This document shows positions 1-10,095 of a stretch of 32,596 nt of DNA, in pieces. The position numbers and the translations under genes were made by a program. Origin of the DNA: Deltaproteobacteria bacterium (lineage in GTDB: Bacteria > Myxococcota_A > Polyangia > Polyangiales > Houyiibacteriaceae); the NCBI GenBank assembly GCA_019313915.1, contig JAFDAJ010000052.1, positions 1 through 32,596 of the forward strand, read 5' to 3'. Position 1 is the stretch's first letter. Each line of letters starts with the position of its first letter. The notes under the pieces were generated by a model. It was not told where the DNA came from. It saw nothing but the letters and a program-made list of their open reading frames with translations, and did not search any database.

Positions 1-300
1 GGAGTTGACGATGCCTAAGACGAAATAGAGCGCGACGATCACGGTACGGGAGGAGCCGATTCGCTGTACGATGAACGTAAGCAGCGCCATATCGAGGATG
101 CCGCCCAAGAAGGGGCGCCAGGGGTTTGCGATATCGCGCCAGATCAGAAACTGCTCCACGACCGCGACACCCGCGTAGGCGATGAACACCCAACGGTGTG
201 CGGCCATTGGTGGATAGAGGAGGGGGACCAGCCAAATCCCGCACGCCGCCAAGAGGAAGCGAACCCACGCCGTACCAAAAGCCAATTTGTTCGAGTTCAT
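1..300 (-). CDS. N-terminal part (100 aa) of a multi-pass membrane protein, possibly the membrane sensor domain of a signalling protein; truncated by the window edge
   Basis: Manual reverse-strand translation is open from ATG at 300 to the window edge: MNSNKLAFGTAWVRFLLAACGIWLVPLLYPPMAAHRWVFIAYAGVAVVEQFLIWRDIANPWRPFLGGILDMALLTFIVQRIGSSRTVIVALYFVLGIVNS. Several hydrophobic helices. Not in the ORF track because it runs off the edge. Confidence 0.65.
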   Translation of the reverse strand, partial: MNSNKLAFGTAWVRFLLAACGIWLVPLLYPPMAAHRWVFIAYAGVAVVEQFLIWRDIANPWRPFLGGILDMALLTFIVQRIGSSRTVIVALYFVLGIVNS

Positions 301-450
301 TCCGGCGGCACCAGTCTACGCATATTAGCTTAACCCATCAGGATTATGGCAGGACTGAGCGGGATGCACGACGTTCTAGCGAGCTTCCCACGGGCGCGCG
401 CCCCCTTTTCAGGTCATTACGGCAGTTCCTTTAGGCGGGGTTTGAGGGGC

Positions 451-3400
451 ATGAGCGACGACGCAACGACAGAGCGGCTGAAGCAACTAATCGAGGAACG
501 GATCCTTTTCTTCGACGGTGCGATGGGCACGATGATCCAGCGCGCGGGCCTCGACGAAGCGGACTTCCGCGGCGACCGGTTTCGCGACCATCCGGCAAGC
601 CTGCAGGGGAACAACGACCTGCTCGTTCTGACGCGTCCAGACGTGATCCGCCGCATTCACGAGGAGTACCTCGATGCCGGCGCCGACATCATCGAAACCA
701 ACACGTTCAACGCGAATGCGTTCTCGCAGGCCGACTACGACCTGCAGCACGTGGTCTACGATCTCAACGTCGCCGCCGCGCGTATCGCTAAAGAGGCCAC
801 CGCCAGTCGCAGCGATAAGCCTCGCTTCGTGGCGGGCGCGATCGGCCCACTCAACAAGACCTTGAGCCTCAGCCCGGACGTCGATGACCCAGGCTTCAGA
901 GCGCTCACCTTCGATGAAGCGCGTGAGGCGTACGCAGAACAGGTGCGCGGATTGATCGATGGAGGTGTCGATCTCCTACTCCTCGAAACGATCTTCGATA
1001 CGCTCAACGCCAAAGCTGCGCTCTGTGCTGTCGATGACGTCTTTACAGAGAAGGGCGTCCGTCTTCCGATCGTGATTTCGGTCACCATCGTGGACAAGAG
1101 CGGCCGCACCTTGTCTGGCCAGACCGTCGAGGCGTTCTACATTTCGATCGAACATGCTCAGCCGTTGGCGGTGGGGATCAACTGTTCGCTAGGCGCGCAG
1201 GAGATGCGCCCATTCCTGAAGGAGCTTTCGGGGATCGCCGATTGCTATGTGCATTGCTATCCCAACGCGGGGCTTCCCAACGCATTTGGCACCTACGACC
1301 AAACCCCGGAGCAGATGGCCGAGTTGCTGCATGGGTTTGCGGCCGACGGTATGATCAACATCATCGGTGGCTGTTGCGGCACGACGCCAGACCACATACG
1401 CGCGATCACCGAGGCGGTTCGCGACGTGCCGCCGCGCCCGACGCCCGAGCGCGAGAGCCACTATCCGCGCCTCAGCGGGCTCGAACCGCTCGTCATTCGG
1501 CCCGAGACGAACTTCATCATGGTGGGCGAACGGACCAACGTCACCGGCTCTGCCAAGTTCCGAAAGCTGATCACCGAAGGCGACTATCCGGAAGCAGTTT
1601 CCGTTGCCTTTCAGCAGGTGCGCAGCGGCGCAAACATCATCGACGTGAACATGGACGAAGGCATGCTCGACTCCGAGCAAGCGATGACCCGGTTCCTGAA
1701 TCTGATTGGCGCCGAGCCGGAGATTTCACGCGTTCCGATCATGATCGATAGCTCGAAGTGGAGTGTTCTCGAAGCGGGGCTGAAGTGTGTGCAGGGTAAA
1801 GCATTGGTCAACTCGATCAGCTTGAAAGAGGGCGAGGCGGAGTTCCTCGAGAAGGCTCGGCATGTGCGCCGCTACGGCGCCGGCGCCGTCGTGATGGCCT
1901 TCGACGAAGAGGGGCAGGCCGACACGATCGAGCGAAAGGTCGAAATCTGCGCGCGTGCGTACCGAATACTCGTCGAAGAAGCAGGTTTCGCGCCGACCGA
2001 CATCGTATTCGACCCCAACGTCTTCGCCGTCGCCACCGGAATCGAGGAGCACAACCAGTACGCGATCAACTTCATCGAGGCGACGAAGCAGATCAAGGAG
2101 CGCTGCCCCGGAGCGCTCGTCAGCGGCGGAGTGAGCAACCTCAGCTTTTCGTTCCGCGGCAACAACCGCGTGCGAGAGGCCATGCACTCGGCGTTCTTAT
2201 ACCATGCGATAGCTGCCGGAATGGACATGGGCATCGTCAATGCAGGCCAGCTCGAGGTTTACGAACAGGTTCCCAAGGATCTCCTGGAGCATGTCGAAGA
2301 CGTCATCTTCGACCGTCGCGCCGACGCGACCGAGCGACTAGTCACGTTGGCCGAGACCGTTAAGGGCAAGGGAAAGAGGCAGAAACACGACCTCACTTGG
2401 CGCGAGGCGCCGGTGGAGGAGCGGCTCTCGTACGCATTGGTGAACGGCGTGGTCGACTTCGTGGTTGAAGACACCGAGGAAGCACGCCTGAAGTACGCGC
2501 GCCCGCTGGACGTCATCGAAGGCCCCCTGATGGACGCAATGGGGGTGGTCGGCGATCTCTTTGGGTCCGGCAAGATGTTCCTCCCGCAGGTCGTGAAGAG
2601 CGCCCGGGTCATGAAGAAGTCTGTCGCGCATCTCGAGCCGTTCATGGAAGACGAGAAGTCCGAGAGGGCTGCGCGGGGCAAGATTCTGCTCGCTACCGTG
2701 AAGGGTGACGTGCACGACATCGGCAAGAACATTGTCGGCGTCGTCCTTGGTTGCAACAACTACGAAGTGGTAGACCTGGGCGTCATGGTTCAAGCCGAGA
2801 AGATCCTCGACACCGCGGTGGCCGAGAAGTGCGACATCGTCGGTTTGAGCGGGCTCATCACGCCCTCGCTCGACGAGATGGTCTACGTCGCTTCAGAGAT
2901 GCAACGGCGCGGGATCGAAGTCCCGCTGTTGGTGGGCGGCGCGACGACCAGCCGGGCGCACACCGCCGTTAAGATTGCGCCAGCGTATGAGGGCAGCACC
3001 GTGCACGTTCTCGATGCGTCCCGCGTGGTCAACGTCGTGTCCGCGCTCTTGAGCCCCGAGCGCCGGGTCGAGCTCGACGCGCGGAACCGCAGCGAGCAGG
3101 AGAAGTCGCGGAAGTTGTTCGAGCACCGACAGAACCGCGAGTTGGTTTCACTTGCCATTGCACGGGAGAACGCAGCGCCCATCGAGTGGCGAAGCACAGA
3201 TGCGCCCATGCCGGCCTTCAAGGGGGCGCAGATCGTCGATGACATTGGCCTCGACGAGATCGCCAAGTACATCGACTGGACTTTCTTCTTTTCTGCGTGG
3301 GACCTCAAGGGGAAGTTCCCGAAGATCCTCGACCACGAGCGCTACGGCGCCGCCGCGCGAGAGCTCTACGACCACGGCCGCACTCTGCTCGATCGAATCA

Positions 3401-4068
3401 TCGCCGAGAAGCTCCTCACGCCGCGTGCCGTGTACGGATTTTGGCCTGCGAATCAGGACGGCGACGACATCGTCGTGTGGACCGATGAGAAGCGGAGCCG
3501 CGAGCGCCTTCGGTTCCACATGCTCCGTCAACAGGCCGTCAAGCCGAACGAGCAGCCGTATTTCTGCCTTTCCGATTTTGTGGCGCCGGTTGGCGCAGGG
3601 ATCGAGGACCATATCGGCGCCTTCGCGGTCACGACGGGGATCGGCGCCGATGAACTTGCACGCGGCTTCGAGCAGGAGCACGACGACTACAACGCCATCA
3701 TGGTCAAGGCGCTCGCCGACCGTCTAGCGGAGGCATTCGCAGAGCTGCTGCACGAGCGAGCACGCCGCGAGTGGGGCTATGAGCCCGAAGAGAGCTTCAA
3801 TAGCGAAGATCTCATCGGCGAGAAGTACCGCGGCATCAGGCCGGCATTCGGCTACCCCGCTTGCCCCGACCACACCGAGAAGGCGACCTTGTGGGACTCG
3901 GGTGCAAGCGTCAGCGGCATTTACCTGGGGCACCCGAAGGCCCGCTATTTTGCCGTTGGCCCCCTCGACCGCGAGCAGGTCGAGGACTACGCGCGGCGCA
4001 AGAACATGACCGTTGCGGAGGCCGAGCGCTGGTTGCAACCGAATCTCGGGTACCAGCGAGGCGCTTGA
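451..4068 (+). CDS. metH: Cobalamin-dependent methionine synthase
   Basis: Full-length protein with homocysteine-binding domain ([29 protein letters not shown]), pterin-binding domain ([17 protein letters not shown]), B12-binding motif ([29 protein letters not shown]) and a C-terminal AdoMet activation domain. ATG at 451 ([13 protein letters not shown]) preferred over the upstream ATG at 346. Confidence 0.96.
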   Translation: MSDDATTERLKQLIEERILFFDGAMGTMIQRAGLDEADFRGDRFRDHPASLQGNNDLLVLTRPDVIRRIHEEYLDAGADIIETNTFNANAFSQADYDLQHVVYDLNVAAARIAKEATASRSDKPRFVAGAIGPLNKTLSLSPDVDDPGFRALTFDEAREAYAEQVRGLIDGGVDLLLLETIFDTLNAKAALCAVDDVFTEKGVRLPIVISVTIVDKSGRTLSGQTVEAFYISIEHAQPLAVGINCSLGAQEMRPFLKELSGIADCYVHCYPNAGLPNAFGTYDQTPEQMAELLHGFAADGMINIIGGCCGTTPDHIRAITEAVRDVPPRPTPERESHYPRLSGLEPLVIRPETNFIMVGERTNVTGSAKFRKLITEGDYPEAVSVAFQQVRSGANIIDVNMDEGMLDSEQAMTRFLNLIGAEPEISRVPIMIDSSKWSVLEAGLKCVQGKALVNSISLKEGEAEFLEKARHVRRYGAGAVVMAFDEEGQADTIERKVEICARAYRILVEEAGFAPTDIVFDPNVFAVATGIEEHNQYAINFIEATKQIKERCPGALVSGGVSNLSFSFRGNNRVREAMHSAFLYHAIAAGMDMGIVNAGQLEVYEQVPKDLLEHVEDVIFDRRADATERLVTLAETVKGKGKRQKHDLTWREAPVEERLSYALVNGVVDFVVEDTEEARLKYARPLDVIEGPLMDAMGVVGDLFGSGKMFLPQVVKSARVMKKSVAHLEPFMEDEKSERAARGKILLATVKGDVHDIGKNIVGVVLGCNNYEVVDLGVMVQAEKILDTAVAEKCDIVGLSGLITPSLDEMVYVASEMQRRGIEVPLLVGGATTSRAHTAVKIAPAYEGSTVHVLDASRVVNVVSALLSPERRVELDARNRSEQEKSRKLFEHRQNRELVSLAIARENAAPIEWRSTDAPMPAFKGAQIVDDIGLDEIAKYIDWTFFFSAWDLKGKFPKILDHERYGAAARELYDHGRTLLDRIIAEKLLTPRAVYGFWPANQDGDDIVVWTDEKRSRERLRFHMLRQQAVKPNEQPYFCLSDFVAPVGAGIEDHIGAFAVTTGIGADELARGFEQEHDDYNAIMVKALADRLAEAFAELLHERARREWGYEPEESFNSEDLIGEKYRGIRPAFGYPACPDHTEKATLWDSGASVSGIYLGHPKARYFAVGPLDREQVEDYARRKNMTVAEAERWLQPNLGYQRGA

Positions 4069-5336
4069 TGCAAAGGCCGCGGCTTCGAGATCTGCTTCCC
4101 ATCACCGTGCGCACCTTCGATCCGGAAGAGGTGACCACGAAGAGTCACCGGGAGACGGATCCGCGCGGGGTGGGTCTGACCGCACAGGACGTCGAAGCGA
4201 TTTGGGATGCGGTCGTGAGATTCTACAAGACGGGTCTTCACCCGGCCATCGCGTTATGCATCCGGCGAAGGGGCGAGATCATCCTCGATCGTGCGATCGG
4301 TCACTCGCACGGAAACAGCCCTCAAGATCCCGAGGGTTCGCTTCTGGTAAAGGCGACGCCCGACACGCTGTACAACTTCTTCTCGGGCTCGAAGACGGTC
4401 ACCGCCATGCTGATTCACATCTTGGAGGAAGAGGACAAGCTGCATGTCGACGAACCGGTCGCGACGTTTATTCCCGAGTTCGCAAGGCGTCGGAAGCACA
4501 GCATCACGATTCGGGATGTGCTCACCCACCGCGCGGGGATTCCGGCGACGCCGGAAGAGGCGATCAACCTCGACCTGTTGTCGAGGCCCGAGGAGATCGT
4601 TCAGGCCTTCTGCGAGCTCGAGCCCACCCACCGACCGGGCGGCGTGCAAGCTTATCAAGCCGTCACGAGTGGGTTCATTCTGGCCGAGATCATCCGGCGG
4701 GTGACCGGCGAGAACATCAAAGATTTCTTGACTACCAGGATTCGCGAGCCGTTGAAGATGAAGCACTTCAACTACGGGGTCCCGCCGGACCAGCTCGATC
4801 GAGTTGCGGTCGACGCGTTCACTGGGCCGACGCCGACGTGGCCGTACAAGAACCTCGTGCAGGTCGCTTTTGGGGCGTCAATGCGTGAACTCGTCGACTT
4901 GAGCAACGACCCGCGTTTTCGGACGGGAGTCGTGCCCGCCGGCAACATCATCGCGACACCTGAGGAGATCTCCCGGTTCTTCGAAACACTGCTTTGCGGG
5001 GGCACCTACGAAGACACCCGCGTTTTCGACCAACGAACGGTCGCTCGGGCCACCGAGCCTCAGGTGACCGGACAAGTCGACCGCGTTTTGATGATGCCGA
5101 TCCCACTTTCGATGGGCTTCATGCTGGGAGGGCGAACCTTCGGTTTCTTCGGTCCGCGCACCGCAACCGCCTTCGGTCACCTCGGCTTCACCAACATCCT
5201 CGGGTGGGCCGATCCCGACCGCGACATCAGCGTCGGGTTCATGAGCACCGGCAAGCCTCTCCTTTCCGCCAGAATGTTGGCTTGGTTGAACGTGACGCGC
5301 GTCATCGGCACACGCATCCCTCGAGACCGAGCCTAA
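4068..5336 (+). CDS. Serine hydrolase, beta-lactamase/class C PBP/esterase family
   Basis: SxxK-type motif in NFFSGSKTVTAML, downstream Y in YQAVTSGFILAEIIRRVTG, FGHLGFTN near the C-terminus. Start ATG 4068 overlaps the metH stop (TGATG). Confidence 0.85.
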   Translation: MQRPRLRDLLPITVRTFDPEEVTTKSHRETDPRGVGLTAQDVEAIWDAVVRFYKTGLHPAIALCIRRRGEIILDRAIGHSHGNSPQDPEGSLLVKATPDTLYNFFSGSKTVTAMLIHILEEEDKLHVDEPVATFIPEFARRRKHSITIRDVLTHRAGIPATPEEAINLDLLSRPEEIVQAFCELEPTHRPGGVQAYQAVTSGFILAEIIRRVTGENIKDFLTTRIREPLKMKHFNYGVPPDQLDRVAVDAFTGPTPTWPYKNLVQVAFGASMRELVDLSNDPRFRTGVVPAGNIIATPEEISRFFETLLCGGTYEDTRVFDQRTVARATEPQVTGQVDRVLMMPIPLSMGFMLGGRTFGFFGPRTATAFGHLGFTNILGWADPDRDISVGFMSTGKPLLSARMLAWLNVTRVIGTRIPRDRA

Positions 5337-5363
5337 GCTCTCCCCTATGCTAAGGTTCGCCGG

Positions 5364-6239
5364 ATGAAATTCAGCGTTTCGATCGCCATGGCGCCGCCCG
5401 ATCAGTACATCCCGGTCGCTCGGGAGGCGGAGAAGCTGGGCTACCATGCCATCGTGTTGCCCGACTCGATCTTCTTCTCAGAGGAGGTCAGCAAGCCATA
5501 CCCCTACACAAAGGACGGCAGCCGCATGTGGGACGGTGAGACCCCGTGGATCGAGCCGATCGTTGGCGCGGCGGCGATGGCGGCCGCGACCCAAACGATT
5601 TTCTTTTACACGAGCGTCGTGAAGTTGCCCGTTCGTCATCCGGTGATGGTCGCAAAGCAAGTCGCTTCGCTCGCTGCGCTCTCGAACAATCGCTTTGGCT
5701 TCGGGTGCGGGCTTGGATGGCTTCCCGAGGAGTTCAAGTGGTGCGGCACCGATTTCGAGACCCGCGGCAAGCGCATGAACGAGTCCCTCGAAATCCTGCG
5801 GCTCATTTGGGGCGGCGGAATGGTCGAGTACCATGGCGAGCACTACGACTTCGGTAAGATTCAGATGAGCCCAGCGCCGAGCGAGCCGATCCCGATTTAT
5901 ATCGGAGGCCACACCCAACCTGGGCTCCGACGCGCAGCGAAATATGGCGACGGCTGGTCTTCGGCGATGCTTTCGTCGAAGAAGCTACTGGCGCTGATCG
6001 CCCAAATCGAGGCGTTTCGTAAGGAGTACGGTCGCGATCACTTACCGATGGAGTATCAGGCCGTGGTCACTGATGTCTGGGATGCGGACGGCTACAAGCG
6101 ACTCGAAGATGCGGGCGTCACCGACATCATCACTGTCCCGTGGCTCATGTACGGGACTCCCATGGTGGGGGGGGGCCTGCAGGGCCGCATCGACGGCTTG
6201 AACAGGTTCGTAGACACCGTTATTGCCAAGATGCAATGA
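5364..6239 (+). CDS. LLM-class flavin/F420-dependent oxidoreductase
   Basis: Luciferase-like TIM-barrel motifs: MKFSVSIAMAPPDQYIPVAREAEKLGYHAIVLPD, KQVASLAALSNNRFGFGCGLGWLPEEF, PIPIYIGGHTQPGLRRAAKYGDGW. Confidence 0.88.
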   Translation: MKFSVSIAMAPPDQYIPVAREAEKLGYHAIVLPDSIFFSEEVSKPYPYTKDGSRMWDGETPWIEPIVGAAAMAAATQTIFFYTSVVKLPVRHPVMVAKQVASLAALSNNRFGFGCGLGWLPEEFKWCGTDFETRGKRMNESLEILRLIWGGGMVEYHGEHYDFGKIQMSPAPSEPIPIYIGGHTQPGLRRAAKYGDGWSSAMLSSKKLLALIAQIEAFRKEYGRDHLPMEYQAVVTDVWDADGYKRLEDAGVTDIITVPWLMYGTPMVGGGLQGRIDGLNRFVDTVIAKMQ

Positions 6240-7378
6240 GCTCTAGGCCGCCGATTTTGGAGCACGCGAGTCGCGAGCCGGTATCCGACGAGGGTGCCTA
6301 CCGCCTGAGCGGGCTTGCCACGGGCGCGCTCTGCGAAGCCGCGCGTACACGGCGCGATCGAGTGTGGGGCAAGACCCTCACCTTTTCTCCGAAGGTGTTC
6401 CTTCCGATCACGAATCTATGTCGCAACCAGTGCGACTACTGTTCGTTCCGGCGCTCGCCGGGTGATCCCGGCGAATGGACCATGAGCCCAGGCGAGATTC
6501 GCGCCTGGCTTCAACGCGCGCGCGTGCAGGGGTGCATCGAGGCGCTGTTCTGTTTGGGCGACACGCCGGAGACGGGCTTCCGCGACTACCGCACGTTGCT
6601 GCGTTCGTGGGGCCACGAGCGTACGGTCGACTATCTGCGCTGGGCGGCCGAAGAGGCCTTGGCTGCCGGCCTCCTGCCGCACACCAACGCAGGCATTCTG
6701 TCACGAGCGGACATGATCGCGTTGCGGCCAGTGAACGTCAGCCTCGGCCTCATGCTCGAGAACGTGAGTGACCGCCTCTGCGAAAAGGGCATGCCGCATC
6801 ATCGCGCCCCCGATAAGCGGCCGGCCAAGCGTATGCAGATGACGCGCGAGGCCGGGGAGCTGCGCATCCCGTTCACGTCGGGGCTGTTGATCGGAATCGG
6901 AGAGACTGTCGAGGAGCGCGTCGACACCATCCTCACCATTCGGCGCTTGCACCGTGAGTACGGTCACATCGGGGAGGTCATCGTCCAGAACTTCCGCTCC
7001 CATCCCGATACGCCGATGGGCTTTGCCACCGAGCCAACGCCCGACGATCTCGCCGCCACGATCGCGCTGGCCCGGCTCATCCTCGACGACGACGTCAGTG
7101 TCCAGGCGCCTCCGAACCTCAACCCGGCGTCGACCGCGGCGCTCATCCAATCCGGCATCAACGACTTCGGCGGCATTTCCCCGGTCAGCCCGGACTACAT
7201 CAATCCGCAGCATCCCTGGCCGTATCTCGATCGCCTTCGGGAGGCCTGTGACGCCGAAGGCTTTCGACTCGAAGCGCGACTCCCGGTATACCCCTCTCAC
7301 CTCGATGCGCCGGGTTTTGTCGACGCGTCGTTGCGCCCCCGAATCGACCAGCTTCAGACGGAGCTTGCTACGCCATGA
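6236..7378 (+). CDS. cofG: 7,8-didemethyl-8-hydroxy-5-deazariboflavin (Fo) synthase subunit 1 (radical SAM)
   Basis: Radical SAM CxxxCxxC in FLPITNLCRNQCDYCSF; VIVQNFRSHPDTPMG; FGGISPVSPDYINPQHPWP. ATG at 6236 overlaps the LLM stop (ATGA). Confidence 0.93.
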   Translation: MSSRPPILEHASREPVSDEGAYRLSGLATGALCEAARTRRDRVWGKTLTFSPKVFLPITNLCRNQCDYCSFRRSPGDPGEWTMSPGEIRAWLQRARVQGCIEALFCLGDTPETGFRDYRTLLRSWGHERTVDYLRWAAEEALAAGLLPHTNAGILSRADMIALRPVNVSLGLMLENVSDRLCEKGMPHHRAPDKRPAKRMQMTREAGELRIPFTSGLLIGIGETVEERVDTILTIRRLHREYGHIGEVIVQNFRSHPDTPMGFATEPTPDDLAATIALARLILDDDVSVQAPPNLNPASTAALIQSGINDFGGISPVSPDYINPQHPWPYLDRLREACDAEGFRLEARLPVYPSHLDAPGFVDASLRPRIDQLQTELATP

Positions 7379-8652
7379 CGACCGCACTCGAAACCTGTCT
7401 ACAAGGAGTATCGCCCGACGTCCGCGCGATCCTGGAGCGAAGCCTCGGCGGCGGTGAGGTCAGCGTCGACGATGGCATCGCGTTGAATGAGGCGCGGGGA
7501 ACGGACCTTCATGCGTTGTGCCTCGCCGCCGACGAGCTGCGCCAACAGCAGGTGGGCGATCGGGTGACCTACGTCGTCAACCGCAACATCAACTTCACCA
7601 ATGTCTGCATCAAGAACTGTAAGTTCTGCGCGTTCGCGCGCACCGTGCGTTCAGAGCAGGGGTACTTTCTTCCGCACGAAGAAATCGCGCGACGGGTGCG
7701 GCAAGCATGGGAGATGGGCGCAACCGAAGTGTGCCTGCAGGCGGGCCTTTCGCCGAATCTGACCGGAGATAGCTACATCGATCTCTGCCGTGTGGTGAAG
7801 GAGGCCGCGCCCGAGATTCACATTCACGCGTTTTCACCGGAAGAGGTGAAGTTTGGCGCGTCACTGAAGCGTGTTTCGTATGCCGAGTACTTGGCCGAGC
7901 TCAAGGATGCCGGGTTGGGGACGCTCCCTGGCACGTCGGCCGAGGTTCTCGACGACCGGCTACGCAAAGCTATTTCCCCCACGAGAATCACCACCAGCGA
8001 GTGGCTGGACGTGATTACGGCTGCTCACGGGCTCGGTATTCAGACCACATCGACGATGATGTTCGGGCACGTGGAGTCGGTCGAGGACCGGATGCGGCAC
8101 TTGGACCTGCTTCGGAGCGTCCAGCGACAGACCGGGGGCTTCACCGAGTTCGTCCCTCTTTCTTTCGTTCACGAAGAGGCGCCTCTGTTTGCGACGAGCA
8201 ACGTTCCCGGCGTGCGTCCAGGGCCGACCGGCGACGACGTGCTGCGCTTGTACGCGACGGCCCGCCTCATGCTCGGCCGGGACATCGCCAATCTGCAGGC
8301 ATCTTGGGTGAAGGAAGGCCTTCGCACTTCGCAGCTTTTGCTGAGTTGCGGCGTCAACGACCTCGGAGGGACGTTGATGAATGAGAGCATCTCGACCGCG
8401 GCCGGTGCTCGTCACGGCCAGCTCATGACCCCAGCGACGTTGCGCCGGGTCATCCGCGATGCCGGCAGGGTGCCGGTAGAGCGCAGCACCACTTACGGCG
8501 TGATTCGCGAGTTTGGGGATACATCCGATCAGGATCCCGCGGAGCCGCTCGACACGATTCAGGATCCCGACCAGGTGTTTGGTTCCTACGAAGCGCTGAC
8601 GCGGGACGCACGGTTCCACTATGAGCCACGCGGGTTGCGTGTGGTCAGCTAG
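7375..8652 (+). CDS. cofH: Fo synthase subunit 2 (radical SAM)
   Basis: Radical SAM CxxxCxxC in NFTNVCIKNCKFCAF; TTSTMMFGHVES; NDLGGTLMNESISTAAGARHG. Start overlaps the cofG stop (ATGA). Confidence 0.94.
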   Translation: MTTALETCLQGVSPDVRAILERSLGGGEVSVDDGIALNEARGTDLHALCLAADELRQQQVGDRVTYVVNRNINFTNVCIKNCKFCAFARTVRSEQGYFLPHEEIARRVRQAWEMGATEVCLQAGLSPNLTGDSYIDLCRVVKEAAPEIHIHAFSPEEVKFGASLKRVSYAEYLAELKDAGLGTLPGTSAEVLDDRLRKAISPTRITTSEWLDVITAAHGLGIQTTSTMMFGHVESVEDRMRHLDLLRSVQRQTGGFTEFVPLSFVHEEAPLFATSNVPGVRPGPTGDDVLRLYATARLMLGRDIANLQASWVKEGLRTSQLLLSCGVNDLGGTLMNESISTAAGARHGQLMTPATLRRVIRDAGRVPVERSTTYGVIREFGDTSDQDPAEPLDTIQDPDQVFGSYEALTRDARFHYEPRGLRVVS

Positions 8653-8692
8653 CGGCTGTGCGCCACTGGTTTGTGCGGTACGATACCCGGCC

Positions 8693-9502
8693 ATGAGTAA
8701 GCTGGCGGAACGATACGGACCTTGGGCTGTAATCACTGGTGCTTCGGCGGGGATCGGGGCGGAGTTTGCGCGTCGGGTCGCGGAGCGCGGCATCAACGTG
8801 GTGCTCGTCGCCCGGCGTCGCAATCGGCTCGAAGCGCTTGCCTCGATGATCGAGGACATGTATCGCGTCGAGGCACGTGTGGCGCCGGCAGACCTCACCT
8901 CCCGCGACGTCGTCCAAGTCCTGCAGCCGGCACTTGCCGGCATCGAAGTCGGGCTCTTGATCAACTGCGCGGGTTTCGGCTCGGCCGGTCCGTTCCTCGA
9001 CATGGACCCGAGCGTTCAGGAGTCGATGATCAACGTGAACTGCCGCGCGCCCATTCTCCTAACTCACGAGATCGTGCAGGGGATGCGTGAAAGGGGTAGG
9101 GGCGGGGTGATCTTCGTCTCGTCGGTCAACGCGTTCTGCGCCGCGCGCGGGATGGCCAACTACAACGCGACCAAAGCCTACGACCTCCTCTTCGCTGAAG
9201 GCCTGGCCGCGGAGCTCCGGCCTTACGGCGTCGACGTGCAAGCGCTTTGCCCGGGAGGGACCCTCTCGGAGTTCCAAGGGGTGGCCGGTCTCGATACGCG
9301 GAACTTCGGTCCCTTCGCACGGCTGATGTTTGCGACTCCGACGTCGGTCGTGGCGACGAGCTTGCGGACGCTCGGTCGCCGCGTGACGGTCATTCCGGGG
9401 TTCCTCAACAAGCTCACGGTCCTGACGATGAGGGTCATGCCAAGGCGCGTCTCCACCTGGCTCTTCGGTTTGGTGATGGAACGCTTCGCAGCGGGCAGTT
9501 AG
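8693..9502 (+). CDS. Short-chain dehydrogenase/reductase
   Basis: Rossmann motif TGASAGIGAEF, NCAG, catalytic YxxxK (YNATK). ATG 8693 (MSKLAERYGPWAVITGAS) preferred over 8621, which overlaps cofH. Confidence 0.85.
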   Translation: MSKLAERYGPWAVITGASAGIGAEFARRVAERGINVVLVARRRNRLEALASMIEDMYRVEARVAPADLTSRDVVQVLQPALAGIEVGLLINCAGFGSAGPFLDMDPSVQESMINVNCRAPILLTHEIVQGMRERGRGGVIFVSSVNAFCAARGMANYNATKAYDLLFAEGLAAELRPYGVDVQALCPGGTLSEFQGVAGLDTRNFGPFARLMFATPTSVVATSLRTLGRRVTVIPGFLNKLTVLTMRVMPRRVSTWLFGLVMERFAAGS

Positions 9503-10095
9503 CGGCGTCGCAGGCGCTCGAGGTCGTGCGGCCGGTCGACGTCGAATGCCATGCCGCTGCTGAGTTGGACCGTGACCGTGAGCCCAAGCTCGCGCGCACG
9601 CGCATAGTGACGATGAAGACTGTCGTCGTGGCCGAGGCAGCTCGGGAGACCCGTCGCAGGTTTCACCGCAATGACGTTGGTGCCTTGTTGCAATAGATCC
9701 GGGACGAGCACGACATCGCTTTCATCGAGCTGACGCGCCACGCTGGCGATGTCCTGCACCGTCAAGTCGGGCAGGTCGCTCATGCAGGTCATCACACTCG
9801 TTGCGCCGCGACGCTCCAACTCTTGAAGTGCGCCGTCGACCACATCCGCGAGACCTTGGCTGCCGTCGGCGTCAGACAGGGCTACGATCCCCAAGCGCAC
9901 CGCGTACTCCCGTGCCTCAGGCGAGTCGCTGACTATTGCGATGTCGTTGATGGCCGGGGACGCCCGGAGCACCTGCACCACGTGTTCGAACAGGTCACGC
10001 GCCAACTCCGCGCGCTCGAGCGGAGCCAACACTTCGGAGAGCCGGGACTTCCCCCGATCGAATCCCTTGATTGGAATCAGCGCCCAAAGGCTCAT
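9499..10095 (-). CDS. cofC: 2-phospho-L-lactate (or PEP/3-PG) guanylyltransferase
   Basis: MSLWALIPIKGFDRGKSRLSEVL..., MSDLPDLTVQDI, GTNVIAVKPATGLPSCLGHDDSLHRHYARARELG. ATG at 10095 overlaps the cofD stop (ATGA). Confidence 0.92.
   Translation of the reverse strand: MSLWALIPIKGFDRGKSRLSEVLAPLERAELARDLFEHVVQVLRASPAINDIAIVSDSPEAREYAVRLGIVALSDADGSQGLADVVDGALQELERRGATSVMTCMSDLPDLTVQDIASVARQLDESDVVLVPDLLQQGTNVIAVKPATGLPSCLGHDDSLHRHYARARELGLTVTVQLSSGMAFDVDRPHDLERLRRR

Noticed and set aside
198-434. 78-aa ORF upstream of metH
   Set aside because: Overlaps the membrane-protein start and metH leader; low-complexity composition and no motif.
301-450. SAM/SAH/cobalamin riboswitch upstream of metH
   Set aside because: No recognisable conserved core such as a B12-box could be identified by eye; an Rfam scan is needed.
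3861-4067. N-terminal extension of the beta-lactamase-family ORF overlapping metH
   Set aside because: It overlaps the conserved metH C-terminus; ATG 4068, coupled to the metH stop, is more plausible.
7960-9003. Long antisense ORF (347 aa) opposite cofH/SDR, and similar long antisense ORFs (e.g. 1189-1680, 12759-13580, 20894-21769, 30824-31786)
   Set aside because: Shadow ORFs are expected in GC-rich coding DNA. Their translations are Arg/Ala-rich with no recognisable motifs and overlap well-supported genes.
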